From: Propionibacteriales bacterium
Lineage (GTDB): Bacteria; Actinomycetota; Actinomycetes; Propionibacteriales; Nocardioidaceae
DNA: 64,000 nt
Direction: 5' to 3'
NCBI GenBank assembly: GCA_026392415.1
Contig: JAPLCC010000040.1
Coordinates: forward strand, 1-64,000
Below are positions 54,173-62,994 of the stretch, one piece after another. The translations under genes were made by a program, and so were the position numbers. Every line of letters begins with the position of its first letter. Position 1 is the first letter of the stretch. The notes beneath the pieces are model-generated. The model was not told where the DNA came from and made no database searches. It saw only the letters and a list, made by a program, of their open reading frames with translations.

Positions 54173-55171
54173 GTGAGCGCCGGACTCTTCGGCCTGCTCG
54201 ACGACGTTGCTGCCATCGCCAAGCTCGCCGCCGCATCGATCGATGACGTCGGTGCCGCGGCCGGTCGTGCCACGACCAAGGCCGCCGGGGTGGTCATCGA
54301 CGACACTGCCGTCACCCCGCAGTACGTCCACGGCCTCGCCGCGGACCGTGAGCTCCCGATCGTCAAGCAGATCGCGATCGGCTCGATCCGCAACAAGCTG
54401 CTGATCATCCTCCCGGCCGCGCTGCTGCTCAGCGAGTTCCTTCCGGACCTCATCCCGGTCATCCTGATGGCCGGTGGCACGTTCCTCGCCTACGAGGGTG
54501 CGCACAAGGTCTGGCACATGCTCGCGCATGACGAGGACCACGACACCCCGGTCGCCGAGGTCGGCCCCGAGGCCGAGAAGGCGATGATCGCCGGTGCCGT
54601 CCGCACCGACCTGATCCTGTCGGCCGAGATCATGGTGATCGCCCTCGCCGACATCGACGACGACGCGAGCTTCTGGTCGAAACTCGCGATCCTCGTCGTG
54701 GTCGCCTTCGTCATCACGATCGCCGTCTACGGCGTGGTCGCGCTGATCGTCAAGATGGACGACGTCGGGCTGAACCTTGCACAGCGCAAGGCCGCCTTCG
54801 TGCAGAAGGTGGGCCGCGGCCTGGTCGCCGGCATGCCGAAGCTGCTCTCGTTCATCTCGATCGTCGGCACCGTCGCCATGCTCTGGGTCGGCGGTCACAT
54901 CCTGCTCGTCAACGTCGCCGACAGCCACGGCGACGGACTCGACCTGTGGAACGCGCCGTACGACTGGGTCCATGGCATCGAGCACGACATCAAGCACGCG
55001 ATCCACGGTTTCTTCGGCAGTGTCCTCGCGTGGCTCGCCAACACCGGCATCTCCGCCGTGATCGGTCTTGTCGTCGGTCTCGTCGTCGTCGCCGTCGTCC
55101 GGGTGCTGCCTTTCGGCGGCGACAAGGATCCGATCGAGCAGTACGACGTGGACGAGTCGGCCGAGGCCTGA
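54173..55171 (+). CDS. DUF808 family membrane protein (YedI-like)
   Basis: 332 residues. Matches DUF808: MSAGLFGLLDDVAAIAKLAAASIDD at the N-terminus, YVHGLAADRELPIVKQIAIGS, several transmembrane helices, and the AHKVWHMLAHDEDHD loop. The family is widespread, with no known function. Start GTG at 54173. A short membrane-protein gene follows after 5 bp. Confidence 0.9.
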   Translation: MSAGLFGLLDDVAAIAKLAAASIDDVGAAAGRATTKAAGVVIDDTAVTPQYVHGLAADRELPIVKQIAIGSIRNKLLIILPAALLLSEFLPDLIPVILMAGGTFLAYEGAHKVWHMLAHDEDHDTPVAEVGPEAEKAMIAGAVRTDLILSAEIMVIALADIDDDASFWSKLAILVVVAFVITIAVYGVVALIVKMDDVGLNLAQRKAAFVQKVGRGLVAGMPKLLSFISIVGTVAMLWVGGHILLVNVADSHGDGLDLWNAPYDWVHGIEHDIKHAIHGFFGSVLAWLANTGISAVIGLVVGLVVVAVVRVLPFGGDKDPIEQYDVDESAEA

Positions 55172-55176
55172 CGACC

Positions 55177-55713
55177 TTGCCGGACGACACCGCCGTCGCC
55201 CGTCTCCGCCCGCGCCGACTGCTGGTGGCGGCAGGCGCGGTCCTGCTTGTGGGGCTGGCCGTTCTTGGTGCGCTCCTGGTGCGGACCATCGACGGTTACC
55301 GTGACTGGCCCGCGGACTCGGCGGTGCCGCAGGACAACGAGAGTCATCTCGTGCGTGTCGAGCCCGACCGCACCTTCTATGTGTGGGTCCTCGCCATCGA
55401 CGACAGTGCCGACTGCACGATCACCGATGGACGGTCGGGCGAGCCGGTGCCGCTCGAGACGGTGTCGTCCGGGCCGACCCGTCAATCCGGGGTCATCAAC
55501 TACTCCGCGCGACTGTCGGGCACTGCATCGAGCGATCAGGTCCGGGTCACGTGCCTGGCATCGGATGACGAGCCGGTGTACGTCGATGCCCTGACCGGGC
55601 CGGATTTCTTCGACCCCCTCGGCCCGTTGTGGCCGATCCCCGTGCTGCTGGGTGGGGTGGGTGCGGCGCTGCTCGTCGCGGCCGGCGGGATCCGCATCCT
55701 TCGACGGTCCTGA
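55177..55713 (+). CDS. Hypothetical membrane protein with two transmembrane helices
   Basis: 178 residues. One helix near the N-terminus (LLVAAGAVLLVGLAVLGALLV) and one at the C-terminus (LWPIPVLLGGVGAALLVAAGG) enclose an extracellular domain of about 110 residues with two cysteines (DCTITDG and VTCLAS) that could pair. TTG start at 55177; an upstream in-frame extension overlaps the DUF808 gene and is not supported. No family recognised. Confidence 0.6.
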   Translation: MPDDTAVARLRPRRLLVAAGAVLLVGLAVLGALLVRTIDGYRDWPADSAVPQDNESHLVRVEPDRTFYVWVLAIDDSADCTITDGRSGEPVPLETVSSGPTRQSGVINYSARLSGTASSDQVRVTCLASDDEPVYVDALTGPDFFDPLGPLWPIPVLLGGVGAALLVAAGGIRILRRS

Positions 55714-55757
55714 CGGCACGCCATCCGATCTGCGGTCAACGGATCACGCGATGGGGG

Positions 55758-55847
55758 TCTCGATACGTCGCCTCGTTCCTCGGCGCCTACTCGACCGTCT
55801 TGGTCGGCGGGCTCGAGACGGTTGCTTCGCAACCTCCTCGACCAACG
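55758..55847. repeat. Two dispersed intergenic repeat elements upstream of ahcY
   Basis: TCTCGATAC...ACTCGACC (55758-55796) is one element, related to 737-776. CTCGAGACGGTTGC-TTC-GCAACC followed by TCCTCGACCAACG (55812-55847) is an inverted copy of the 37467 array unit, with loop TTC instead of GCA. Together they fill much of the 270-bp gap before ahcY. They may form terminator-like hairpins for the upstream gene. Confidence 0.8.
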
Positions 55848-55881
55848 GGTGCCTCGTTCTCCGATGATTCCCCGGACCTCC

Positions 55882-55901
55882 AACACCGCTTGTAAGGTGT
55901 T
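55882..55901 (+). promoter_or_regulatory. Candidate ahcY promoter with inverted repeat
   Basis: AACACC-GCTTGTAA-GGTGTT is a perfect 6-bp-arm inverted repeat that overlaps a possible -10 TAAGGT (55893-55898). The resulting leader of about 80 nt ends in GAGGA 10 nt before the ATG. No known S-adenosylhomocysteine riboswitch core was found in the leader. Confidence 0.4.
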
Positions 55902-55983
55902 CTACGTCATGCGCGGGAGACCCCGGCAGAGCGCAGATGCGCCGCATGACCACAACACACTTGAACCTCGAGGATCCCCTTTC

Positions 55984-57426
55984 ATGGACTACAAGGTTGC
56001 TGACCTGAGCCTGGCCGAGTTCGGCCGCAAGGAGCTCACCCTCGCCGAGCACGAGATGCCCGGCCTCGTTTCGCTGCGGACGTCGTACGGCGACGCCCAG
56101 CCGCTGAAGGGCGCCCGGATCGCCGGCTCCCTGCACATGACCATCCAGACCGGTGTGCTCATCGAGACCCTGGTCTCCCTCGGCGCCGACGTGCGCTGGG
56201 CGACCTGCAACATCTTCTCGACCCAGGACCACGCGGCCGCCGCGGTCGTCGTCGGCCCCAACGGCACCGTCGACAACCCGCAGGGCACCCCCGTCTTCGC
56301 CTGGAAGGGCGAGTCGCTGGAGGAGTACTGGGACGAGGCCGAGAAGGTCTTCGACTTCAAGGACGAGGCGGGCAACCTGATCGGCCCGAACATGCTCCTC
56401 GACGACGGCGGCGACATCACGCTGCTCGTCCACAAGGGCGTCGAGTTCGAGAAGGCCGGCGCTGTCCCCGGACAGGACTCGACCGACAACGAGGAGTACA
56501 AGGAGGTCCTCCGGGTCCTCGCTCGTTCGCTCGAGAACAACCCGACGCGCTGGACCAACATCGCCAACAACATCAAGGGCGTCTCCGAGGAGACCACCAC
56601 CGGTGTGCTGCGCCTGTACGACCGCTTCAAGGAGGGCTCGCTCCTCTTCCCGGCGATCAACGTCAACGACTCGGTCACCAAGTCGAAGTTCGACAACAAG
56701 TACGGCTGCCGGCACTCGCTGATCGACGGCATCAACCGCGGCACCGACGTCATGATCGGCGGCAAGGTTGCCGTCGTGTGTGGCTACGGCGACGTCGGCA
56801 AGGGCTCGGCCGAGTCGCTCCGCGGCCAGGGCGCCCGCGTCATCATCACCGAGATCGACCCGATCTGCGCGCTGCAGGCAGCGATGGACGGCTACGAGGT
56901 CAAGCGCCTCGAGACCGTCGTCGAGTACGCCGACATCTTCATCACCACGACCGGAAACTTCGACATCATCACCGTCGACCACTTCCAGAAGATGAAGCAC
57001 CAGGCCATCGTCGGCAACATCGGCCACTTCGACAACGAGATCAACATGGCCGGTCTGGCCAAGATCCCGGGCATCGTGAAGGACGAGATCAAGCCGCAGG
57101 TCCACCAGTGGATCTTCGAGGACGGCAAGAAGGTCATCGTGCTGTCCGAGGGCCGTCTGCTCAACCTCGGTAACGCGACCGGCCACCCGTCGTTCGTCAT
57201 GTCGAACTCCTTCACCAACCAGGTGCTCGCCCAGATCGAGCTCTTCACCAAGATCGAGGAGTACCCCGTCGGCGTCTACGTGCTGCCGAAGCACCTCGAC
57301 GAGGAGGTCGCCCGTCTCCACCTCGACGCCCTCGGTGTCGAGCTGACGATCCTCACCCAGGAGCAGGCCGACTACCTCGGCGTTCCGGTCGAGGGTCCGT
57401 TCAAGTCGGACGCCTACCGCTACTGA
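55984..57426 (+). CDS. ahcY: Adenosylhomocysteinase
   Basis: 480 residues. NAD-dependent reversible hydrolysis of S-adenosylhomocysteine to adenosine and homocysteine, part of the methyl cycle. [28 protein letters not shown], the catalytic [17 protein letters not shown], the Rossmann loop [32 protein letters not shown] and the C-terminal FKSDAYRY are all present. As in mycobacteria (sahH, Rv3248c), it precedes mtrA. A hairpin terminator follows its stop. Confidence 0.96.
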   Translation: MDYKVADLSLAEFGRKELTLAEHEMPGLVSLRTSYGDAQPLKGARIAGSLHMTIQTGVLIETLVSLGADVRWATCNIFSTQDHAAAAVVVGPNGTVDNPQGTPVFAWKGESLEEYWDEAEKVFDFKDEAGNLIGPNMLLDDGGDITLLVHKGVEFEKAGAVPGQDSTDNEEYKEVLRVLARSLENNPTRWTNIANNIKGVSEETTTGVLRLYDRFKEGSLLFPAINVNDSVTKSKFDNKYGCRHSLIDGINRGTDVMIGGKVAVVCGYGDVGKGSAESLRGQGARVIITEIDPICALQAAMDGYEVKRLETVVEYADIFITTTGNFDIITVDHFQKMKHQAIVGNIGHFDNEINMAGLAKIPGIVKDEIKPQVHQWIFEDGKKVIVLSEGRLLNLGNATGHPSFVMSNSFTNQVLAQIELFTKIEEYPVGVYVLPKHLDEEVARLHLDALGVELTILTQEQADYLGVPVEGPFKSDAYRY

Positions 57427-57440
57427 GTTCACGGTCAGGG

Positions 57441-57465
57441 GCCCCGCACCGACTCGGTGCGGGGC
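57441..57465 (+). terminator. Terminator hairpin after ahcY
   Basis: GCCCCGCACCG (57441-57451), loop ACT, CGGTGCGGGGC (57455-57465): a perfect 11-bp stem followed by TTCTG. It separates ahcY from the independently promoted mtrA (TAGGAT at 57484). Confidence 0.75.
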
Positions 57466-57496
57466 TTCTGCCATGTTCACACCTAGGATCTTGTAC

Positions 57497-58207
57497 ATGA
57501 CCCCCTCCGCCGGCACGACGTCGTACCCCACCCGGGGACGCGTGCTCGTCGTCGACGACGACGCACCCCTGGCGGAGATGCTCAGCATCGTCCTGTCCCA
57601 AGAGGGCTTCGAGAGCCGCGTGTGTCCCCGCGGGGACCTCGCACTGGCCGACTTCCGTGACTACCGGCCCGACCTGGTCCTGCTCGACCTGATGCTGCCC
57701 GGCAAGGACGGCATCGACGTCTGCAAGGAGATCCGGGCCGAGTCCGGCGTGCCGATCGTGATGCTGACGGCCAAGGGCGACACCGTCGACGTGGTGGTCG
57801 GGCTCGAATCAGGCGCCGACGACTACGTCGTGAAGCCGTTCAAGCCCAAGTAGCTCGTCGCCCGCATCCGCGCCCGGGTACGCCGTACCGACGGAGTGCC
57901 GCAGGAGACCTTGACGATCAAGAACCTCGAGATCGACGTCGCCGGCCACTCGGTCATCCGCGACGGGGTCGAGATCTTCCTGACCCCGCTGGAGTTCGAC
58001 CTGCTGCTGTGCCTGGCCCGCAAGCCGGGCCAGGTCTTCACCCGGCAGCTCCTGCTCGAAGAGGTCTGGGGCTACCACCACGCCGCCGACACCCGTCTGG
58101 TCAACGTCCACGTCCAGCGGTTGCGGTCGAAGGTGGAGCACGATCCGGAGCACCCGGAGATCGTCCTGACCGTTCGTGGAGTCGGCTACAAGGCCGGCTC
58201 GGCCTAG
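57497..58207 (+). pseudogene. mtrA: Response regulator MtrA, interrupted by an in-frame TAG
   Basis: Continuous homology over 237 codons in one frame, broken only at codon 119 (57851-57853), which is TAG where MtrA proteins have GAG (KPFKPK-E-LVAR). The receiver domain is complete up to KPFKPK, with Asp64 in LVLLDLMLPG as phosphorylation site. After the stop, LVARIRARVRRTD and the full winged helix (ISLTPLEFDLL-like TPLEFDLLLCLARKPG, TRLVNVHVQRLRSKVE, VLTVRGVGYKAG) follow. ATG 57497 comes 7 nt after TAGGAT. As read, the product is a 118-residue receiver; a separate DNA-binding piece could start at GTG 57896. Nonsense mutation, read-through or sequencing error are all possible. Confidence 0.85.
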
Positions 58208-58221
58208 GCCGACCGACGGCG

Positions 58222-59922
58222 ATGAGCGGAACCGACCGATCCCTGTGGCTGCGCAGCCTGTGGGCCCGCGTCGTGCCGGAGGTACGCCGCGGGCTGACCT
58301 TCTGGCGTCGGTCGATCCAGGCTCGCGTCGTGATCAGCACGGTGGTGCTGTCGGCGGTGATCGTCAGTGGTGTCGGCTGGATCCTGCTGCAACAGACGCG
58401 GCAGGGACTGCTCGAGCACCGGGTCGACGTGGTGCTCGGGGAGGTCGACGCCGAGGTCACCGATGCCCGTGACCGGCTGGCCGCTGCATCCGGGACCGAG
58501 GTCAACGCGAGCCGGCAGCAACGCGACCTCGTCGACCCGATCATCGAGCGTGGACTGAGCCGCGGCTACAGCGTCGTGCTCGGCGGCCCCGAGGGGGAGG
58601 ACCTGCCGTTGAGCGAGGGTGGCGGGGAGTACACCAGCGGCCTCGACCTGGCCAGCGTGCCGGAGAGCCTCGAGGCGCACTTCGACGGCGTCAACCGGGC
58701 GACCGCCTGGACCTACACCGACATCGTGCGCGACGACGGCGGTGGAGGCGAGGTCAGTTCGGAGGCCGGGATCATCGTCGGCGCCCAGATGCCGTTGCCC
58801 TCCGACGGCAAGACCTACACGCTCTACTTCCTCTTCCCGTTGACCGAGGAGGAGGAGACCCTGGGCCTGGTGACGCGGGCCCTGCTGACCGCAGCCGGTC
58901 TGCTGCTCGTGCTTGTCGCTGCGCTGACCGGCCTGGTGACGCGCCAGGTGGTCACCCCGATCCGGATGGCACGTCGCGTCGCCGAGCGACTGGCCTCCGG
59001 GCGGTTGCAGGAGCGGCTCCAGGTCCGTGGTGAGGACGACATCGCCCGTCTGGCGTACTCCTTCAACCAGATGGCCACGAACCTGCAGCGGCAGATCCGT
59101 CAGCTCGAGGAGCTCAGCTGGGTCCAGCGTCGCTTCGTGTCCGACGTGTCCCACGAGCTGCGTACGCCGCTCACCACGGTGCGGATGGCGTCCGACGTCC
59201 TCCACGACGCCCGCGACGGGTTCGATCCGACGACGGCGCGCTCGGCCGAGCTCCTGCAGGCCGAGCTGGACCGCTTCGAGAACCTGCTCGTCGACCTCCT
59301 CGAGATCAGCCGCTTCGACGCCGGCGCCGCGATGCTCGCGACCGAGGACGTCAACCTCGTCGAGATCGCCGAGCGGGTGATCGCGGCTGCGCAACCGCTG
59401 GCCGACCAGCGCGGCGTCCGGGTCGTGATCGAGAACCCCGACGACGAGGTGCGTGCCGAGGTCGACGTACGACGGGTCGAGCGCATCGTGCGCAACCTGG
59501 TCACCAATGCGATCGACCACGCGATGGCCGACGACCCGACGGAATCGGTCATCGTCCAGCTGGCGTCCGACGCGGACGCGGCCGCGATCACCGTGCGTGA
59601 CCACGGCATCGGCCTCGCGCCCGGCGAGGCCGCGATGGTGTTCAACCGCTTCTGGCGATCGGACCCGGCGCGCGCCCGCACCAGCGGGGGCACCGGGCTC
59701 GGTCTCGCCATCGCCCAGGAGGACGCCCACCTGCACGGCGGCTGGCTGCAGGCGTGGGGCCGGACCGGCCAGGGCGCCCAGTTCCGGCTCACCGTGCCGC
59801 GGTACGCCGGTGCGACCCTGCGCAACAGCCCACTCCCGCTGGTGCCCGAGGACGCAGCGTCCAGCGATGCCGGCGTCGTCACCGGGCCGGTCGCGGTCCC
59901 GACCCCGGACGGCGCCCGATGA
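58222..59922 (+). CDS. mtrB: Sensor histidine kinase MtrB
   Basis: 566 residues, matching M. tuberculosis MtrB (567). Two transmembrane helices (about 37-57 and 220-240) flank an extracellular domain. HAMP follows, then the HisKA domain with His311 in SDVSHELRTPLTTVRM and the ATPase domain with NLVTNAIDHAM (N box), DHGIGLAP (G1) and GGTGLGLAIA (G2). The kinase is intact although its regulator gene mtrA carries a stop codon. It starts 15 bp after mtrA and overlaps lpqB by 4 bp, the standard mtrA-mtrB-lpqB operon. Confidence 0.95.
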   Translation: MSGTDRSLWLRSLWARVVPEVRRGLTFWRRSIQARVVISTVVLSAVIVSGVGWILLQQTRQGLLEHRVDVVLGEVDAEVTDARDRLAAASGTEVNASRQQRDLVDPIIERGLSRGYSVVLGGPEGEDLPLSEGGGEYTSGLDLASVPESLEAHFDGVNRATAWTYTDIVRDDGGGGEVSSEAGIIVGAQMPLPSDGKTYTLYFLFPLTEEEETLGLVTRALLTAAGLLLVLVAALTGLVTRQVVTPIRMARRVAERLASGRLQERLQVRGEDDIARLAYSFNQMATNLQRQIRQLEELSWVQRRFVSDVSHELRTPLTTVRMASDVLHDARDGFDPTTARSAELLQAELDRFENLLVDLLEISRFDAGAAMLATEDVNLVEIAERVIAAAQPLADQRGVRVVIENPDDEVRAEVDVRRVERIVRNLVTNAIDHAMADDPTESVIVQLASDADAAAITVRDHGIGLAPGEAAMVFNRFWRSDPARARTSGGTGLGLAIAQEDAHLHGGWLQAWGRTGQGAQFRLTVPRYAGATLRNSPLPLVPEDAASSDAGVVTGPVAVPTPDGAR

Positions 59923-61664
59923 GCCGGCACACGGTCGTGATCCGGCTGCTGGTCGGTCTGGTGCTCGCCGTGCTCCTCGGCGGCTGTGTCGCCCTGCCGA
60001 CCGAGGGACCGGTCGTCGAGCGCAACCTCACCGATGCGGAGGACGCCCGACAGGCGAGCGACATCGATGCGCGCCCCCCGATCAAGGGTGCTTCGCGCAC
60101 CGAGGTGGTCAGCGGGTTCCTCGACGCGATGACGGCGTGGCCGATCCAGACCAGCATCGCCAAGAAGTACCTCACGGACGCTGCCGCGGCGCAGTGGAAC
60201 CCTGAGCGGGAAACCATCGTCTACGGCGACACCCTGCCCGTGCGCGAGGTCGGCGGCGCGGTGTCGGTCGAGCTGACGGCAGCCGACAGCCTGGACGCCG
60301 TGGGCGGGTGGCGCGGGCCGATGCCGGCCGACCAGCTCACCATGGACTTCCGGGTCACCGTCGAGGACGGCGAGTACCGCATCGCCGACCCCCAGGACGC
60401 ACTGGTCGTCCCGGCGACGTGGTTCCAGCAGCGCTACCGCCAGGTCTCGCTCTACTACTTCGACCCGCTCGCCCAGATCCTCGTCCCGGAGCCGGTGTTC
60501 GTGCCGGAGGGTGACCAGCTCGCCACCAGCCTGGTGTCGGGCCTGCTGGCCGGACCGCCACCGTTGTCGCGTGGCGTGGTCCGTTCCTTCCTGCCCTCGG
60601 GTCTCAGCGTCGGCCTGTCGGTGCCCGTCGACAAGAACGGGGTCGCGCAGATCACTCTCCTCGGCGACGCCCCGAAGGTGACCACGGAGGAGGCCGAGCT
60701 CATGCTCGCCCAGCTGGCGTGGACCCTGCGCCAGGACGGCGACATCACGGCCCTGCGGGTCACCGTCGGCGGCTTCGACCTGCCGCTGCCCGGCGGCGCG
60801 TCGCAGTACCCGGTCACCGGCGGCCAGGTGTTCGACCCGGCCGGCGGCCAGGCCTCGACCCTGCTCTTCGGACTCTCCCGCGGACGACTCATCTGGGGCA
60901 CGCCCGGGAACCTCGTCCCGGCGACCGGTCCCTTCGGCGACGCCGCGGCCGGAGTCGTCGCCGTTTCGGCACGGCTCGACGCAGAACGGGTCGCCGTTGT
61001 CGATCGCGGCGGCAGCCGGGTCCGGATCGGTCCGGTCCGCCAGACGGCCAACGACGTCCCCACCCGGACCGTGCTGAGCGGCGGCACCTACGCACGACCC
61101 TCTTGGGACGCTTCCGGTCGTCTGTGGGTCCTGGAGCGTCGGAGCTCCGGCGCGGTGGTGTGGCTCGTCGAAGGCACCCGGGTCCGTCAGGTCCGGGTTC
61201 CCGGGGTGACGGGCGAACGCGCCCAGCAGCTGATGGTCTCGCGTGACGGCACGCGTCTGGTGGCTGTGGTGCGCACCGGTCGGGGCGACGAGGTCGTGGC
61301 CGCCCGGGTCGTCATCAACGGTGGCGGCGGGGTCGCGCGCGCCCGTTCGGCGTACGTCGTCCACGCGGCCGCCGGCGGGCGGATCATCGACATGACGTGG
61401 ACCAGCCCCATCCGGATCGGCCTGCTGACGCCCACCGCGCCGGGCGCCCTCTCCGAGGTCGACGTCGTCGCGGCCGACGGCGCGACCGTCGGCGTCGACG
61501 AGCTCTCGACCGTCGTGTCGGGCGAGTTGATCGGCCTGGCCGGGTCAGCGACCGAGGGCTCGCCGCTGCTCGCCGTCTACGCCGACCGCTACGTCGACAT
61601 CGTCGCTCAGGACGAGTACGACGCGGGGACCGCGATGCTCGGACAGCTCGACTACGCCGGCTAG
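59919..61664 (+). CDS. lpqB: Lipoprotein LpqB
   Basis: 581 residues. Signal peptide with lipobox LLGGC (Cys near residue 23), so it is a lipid-anchored extracellular protein. GerMN domain in the first half (AQILVPEPVFVPEGDQLATSLVSGLLAGPP) and a beta-propeller-like C-terminal half (SWDASGRLWVLERR, LMVSRDGTRLVAVVR). LpqB interacts with MtrB and tunes MtrA signalling in mycobacteria. Intact here. Confidence 0.93.
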   Translation: MSRHTVVIRLLVGLVLAVLLGGCVALPTEGPVVERNLTDAEDARQASDIDARPPIKGASRTEVVSGFLDAMTAWPIQTSIAKKYLTDAAAAQWNPERETIVYGDTLPVREVGGAVSVELTAADSLDAVGGWRGPMPADQLTMDFRVTVEDGEYRIADPQDALVVPATWFQQRYRQVSLYYFDPLAQILVPEPVFVPEGDQLATSLVSGLLAGPPPLSRGVVRSFLPSGLSVGLSVPVDKNGVAQITLLGDAPKVTTEEAELMLAQLAWTLRQDGDITALRVTVGGFDLPLPGGASQYPVTGGQVFDPAGGQASTLLFGLSRGRLIWGTPGNLVPATGPFGDAAAGVVAVSARLDAERVAVVDRGGSRVRIGPVRQTANDVPTRTVLSGGTYARPSWDASGRLWVLERRSSGAVVWLVEGTRVRQVRVPGVTGERAQQLMVSRDGTRLVAVVRTGRGDEVVAARVVINGGGGVARARSAYVVHAAAGGRIIDMTWTSPIRIGLLTPTAPGALSEVDVVAADGATVGVDELSTVVSGELIGLAGSATEGSPLLAVYADRYVDIVAQDEYDAGTAMLGQLDYAG

Positions 61665-61733
61665 GGCACCAGGTTCTCCACAGGGCGCCGCTCGGCAGTT
61701 GATGCGAACGGCACCGATTGATGGGCTGGCCGG

Positions 61734-62495
61734 ATGCGCCTGCTGCCCACGCTCGCCGACGGGTTCCTCGATCTCGTCCTCGGGTCCGTGTGCGTGGGGT
61801 GCACCGCACCCGGTCGCGCCCTGTGCGTCGAGTGCCGCGCGGAGCTGCCCGGCGACGCCACGGTGCGGTGGCCGACCCCGACACCGTCCGGGCTCCGGCC
61901 GCCGTACTCCCTGGGCGAGTACGACGGGGTCCTGCGCGCCCTCGTCCTGGCCCACAAGGAGCGGCGGGTGTTCGCGCTGACCCGGCCGCTGGGTGATCTC
62001 CTCGCTCGGGCCGTTGCTGCAGCACTGGACGGCGCGCACTGCCACCTGGAGGCTTCCGTCGTCCTGGTGCCCGTCCCGTCGCGTCCGACCGCGGTACGCC
62101 AGCGCGGCCACGACCCGACCTTCACGATGACCACCGCCGCGGCCCGCCTTCTCGCGGCCGAGGGTCGCGCGGTCCACGCCGTCCGGTTGTTGCACCTGCG
62201 CCCCGGCGTCGTCGACCAGGCCGGCCTCGACACGCGCGAGCGCGCAGCGAACCTGACCGGATCCATGGCGGCGCCCACTGCCGTCGTACGACGACTGGGG
62301 GAGCGGTTCTCCCACGCCCATGTCGTCCTGTGTGACGACGTCCTGACGACAGGATCCACGCTCCGCGAGGCGCAACGCGCACTGGAGGCCGCAGGCGTCA
62401 CCGTCCTCGCCGGGGTCACCGTGGCGGCCACCCGACGGCGGGACGCACGGCCCAACTTGGGGCCAAGCCTTTCGTCGGAACCCGCGACGGACTAA
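61734..62495 (+). CDS. comF: ComF family phosphoribosyltransferase-like protein
   Basis: 253 residues. An N-terminal zinc knuckle (SVCVGCTAPGRALCVECRAEL, four cysteines) and a C-terminal PRTase fold with the PRPP loop VVLCDDVLTTGSTLREA. ComF proteins are tied to DNA uptake in competent bacteria; in actinobacteria the role is unknown. It lies between lpqB and hpf as in M. tuberculosis (Rv3242c). Confidence 0.9.
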   Translation: MRLLPTLADGFLDLVLGSVCVGCTAPGRALCVECRAELPGDATVRWPTPTPSGLRPPYSLGEYDGVLRALVLAHKERRVFALTRPLGDLLARAVAAALDGAHCHLEASVVLVPVPSRPTAVRQRGHDPTFTMTTAAARLLAAEGRAVHAVRLLHLRPGVVDQAGLDTRERAANLTGSMAAPTAVVRRLGERFSHAHVVLCDDVLTTGSTLREAQRALEAAGVTVLAGVTVAATRRRDARPNLGPSLSSEPATD

Positions 62496-62504
62496 CGTCT
62501 CTAC

Positions 62505-62680
62505 ATGGAGTCCGCCCGGGTCCGTGGTTGCGCCGCACAGGCCGGGCAGTCGCCCGACCAAGTGCGGCAAGCCGATGCCAGTCGCAGGCGAAACGGTCCA
62601 CGTAAGTCGGCCCCCGGGTCGACGATCACGGTGCGGCTTAGTCGTAAGTCCTGCCTTGGACCGGACGTCAGATGCGTCCG
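62505..62680 (+). ncRNA. Candidate structured RNA or 5' leader upstream of hpf
   Basis: TAACGT (62493-62498) predicts a transcript starting near 62505. It could fold as follows: GCCGCAC (62532-62538) with GTGCGGC (62562-62568), enclosing a CGGGC/GCCCG hairpin (62543-62556); CGGTCCA (62594-62600) with TGGACCG (62657-62663); and an alternative CGGACG/CGTCCG hairpin (62662-62680) that competes for two bases. CGTAAGTC occurs twice (62601, 62643) at the ends of the inner loop. An open frame from the ATG at 62505 to 62939 has poor codon usage for this genome (many CGA, AGA, CTT, CAA), so RNA rather than protein is favoured. The rest of the 499-bp gap (62681-62994) holds a dispersed repeat and the hpf ribosome site. 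No known RNA family recognised. Confidence 0.35.
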
Positions 62681-62886
62681 AATCCGGGAGAAGGCCAGTA
62701 GTGGCATCAAGCTGCGGAAGCCTCAGCAGGCGATTGTGGGGGAGAAGACCAGGTCGGCCGGGCGGACTCCACCTGCGGCGTTCACTACGCACTCCGGCGG
62801 CGTTGTCGGCGGTCGGCGATCGCTTCGCTCCCAAGATCGCCTTCCCTCCTCCGCCTTGCCGGAGCACGCATTGAACGCCGCAGGAA

Positions 62887-62922
62887 CGTTGGTCGAGGAG
62901 GTTGCGCAGCAACCGTCTCGAG
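62887..62922. repeat. Dispersed palindromic repeat, single copy
   Basis: CGTTGGTCGAGGAGGTTGC-GCA-GCAACC followed by GTCTCGAG is identical over its length to the units of the 37467 array and in the same orientation relative to the plus strand. It lies 73 bp upstream of hpf. Confidence 0.9.
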
Positions 62923-62994
62923 ACCCCCAACACCCATGAACTCCCCGCCCCTTGCGGCGGGAGCACCCATCACCCAATCCCCTGGAGGTAACTG

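Noticed and set aside
55902..55983. S-adenosylhomocysteine riboswitch before ahcY
   Set aside because: The leader lacks the conserved SAH-riboswitch core I know of, and no convincing pseudoknot could be drawn.
57851..57853. Genome-wide recoding of TAG as a sense codon
   Set aside because: Several well-defined genes in the window end in TAG with homology stopping there (the 2761 dehydrogenase, the amidase, lpqB, DUF1059).
62505..62939. Open frame of 144 codons starting at the leaderless-type ATG at 62505
   Set aside because: Rare codons are frequent and third-position GC is well below neighbouring genes; it runs into a dispersed repeat at its 3' end and resembles no family. RNA function is preferred.
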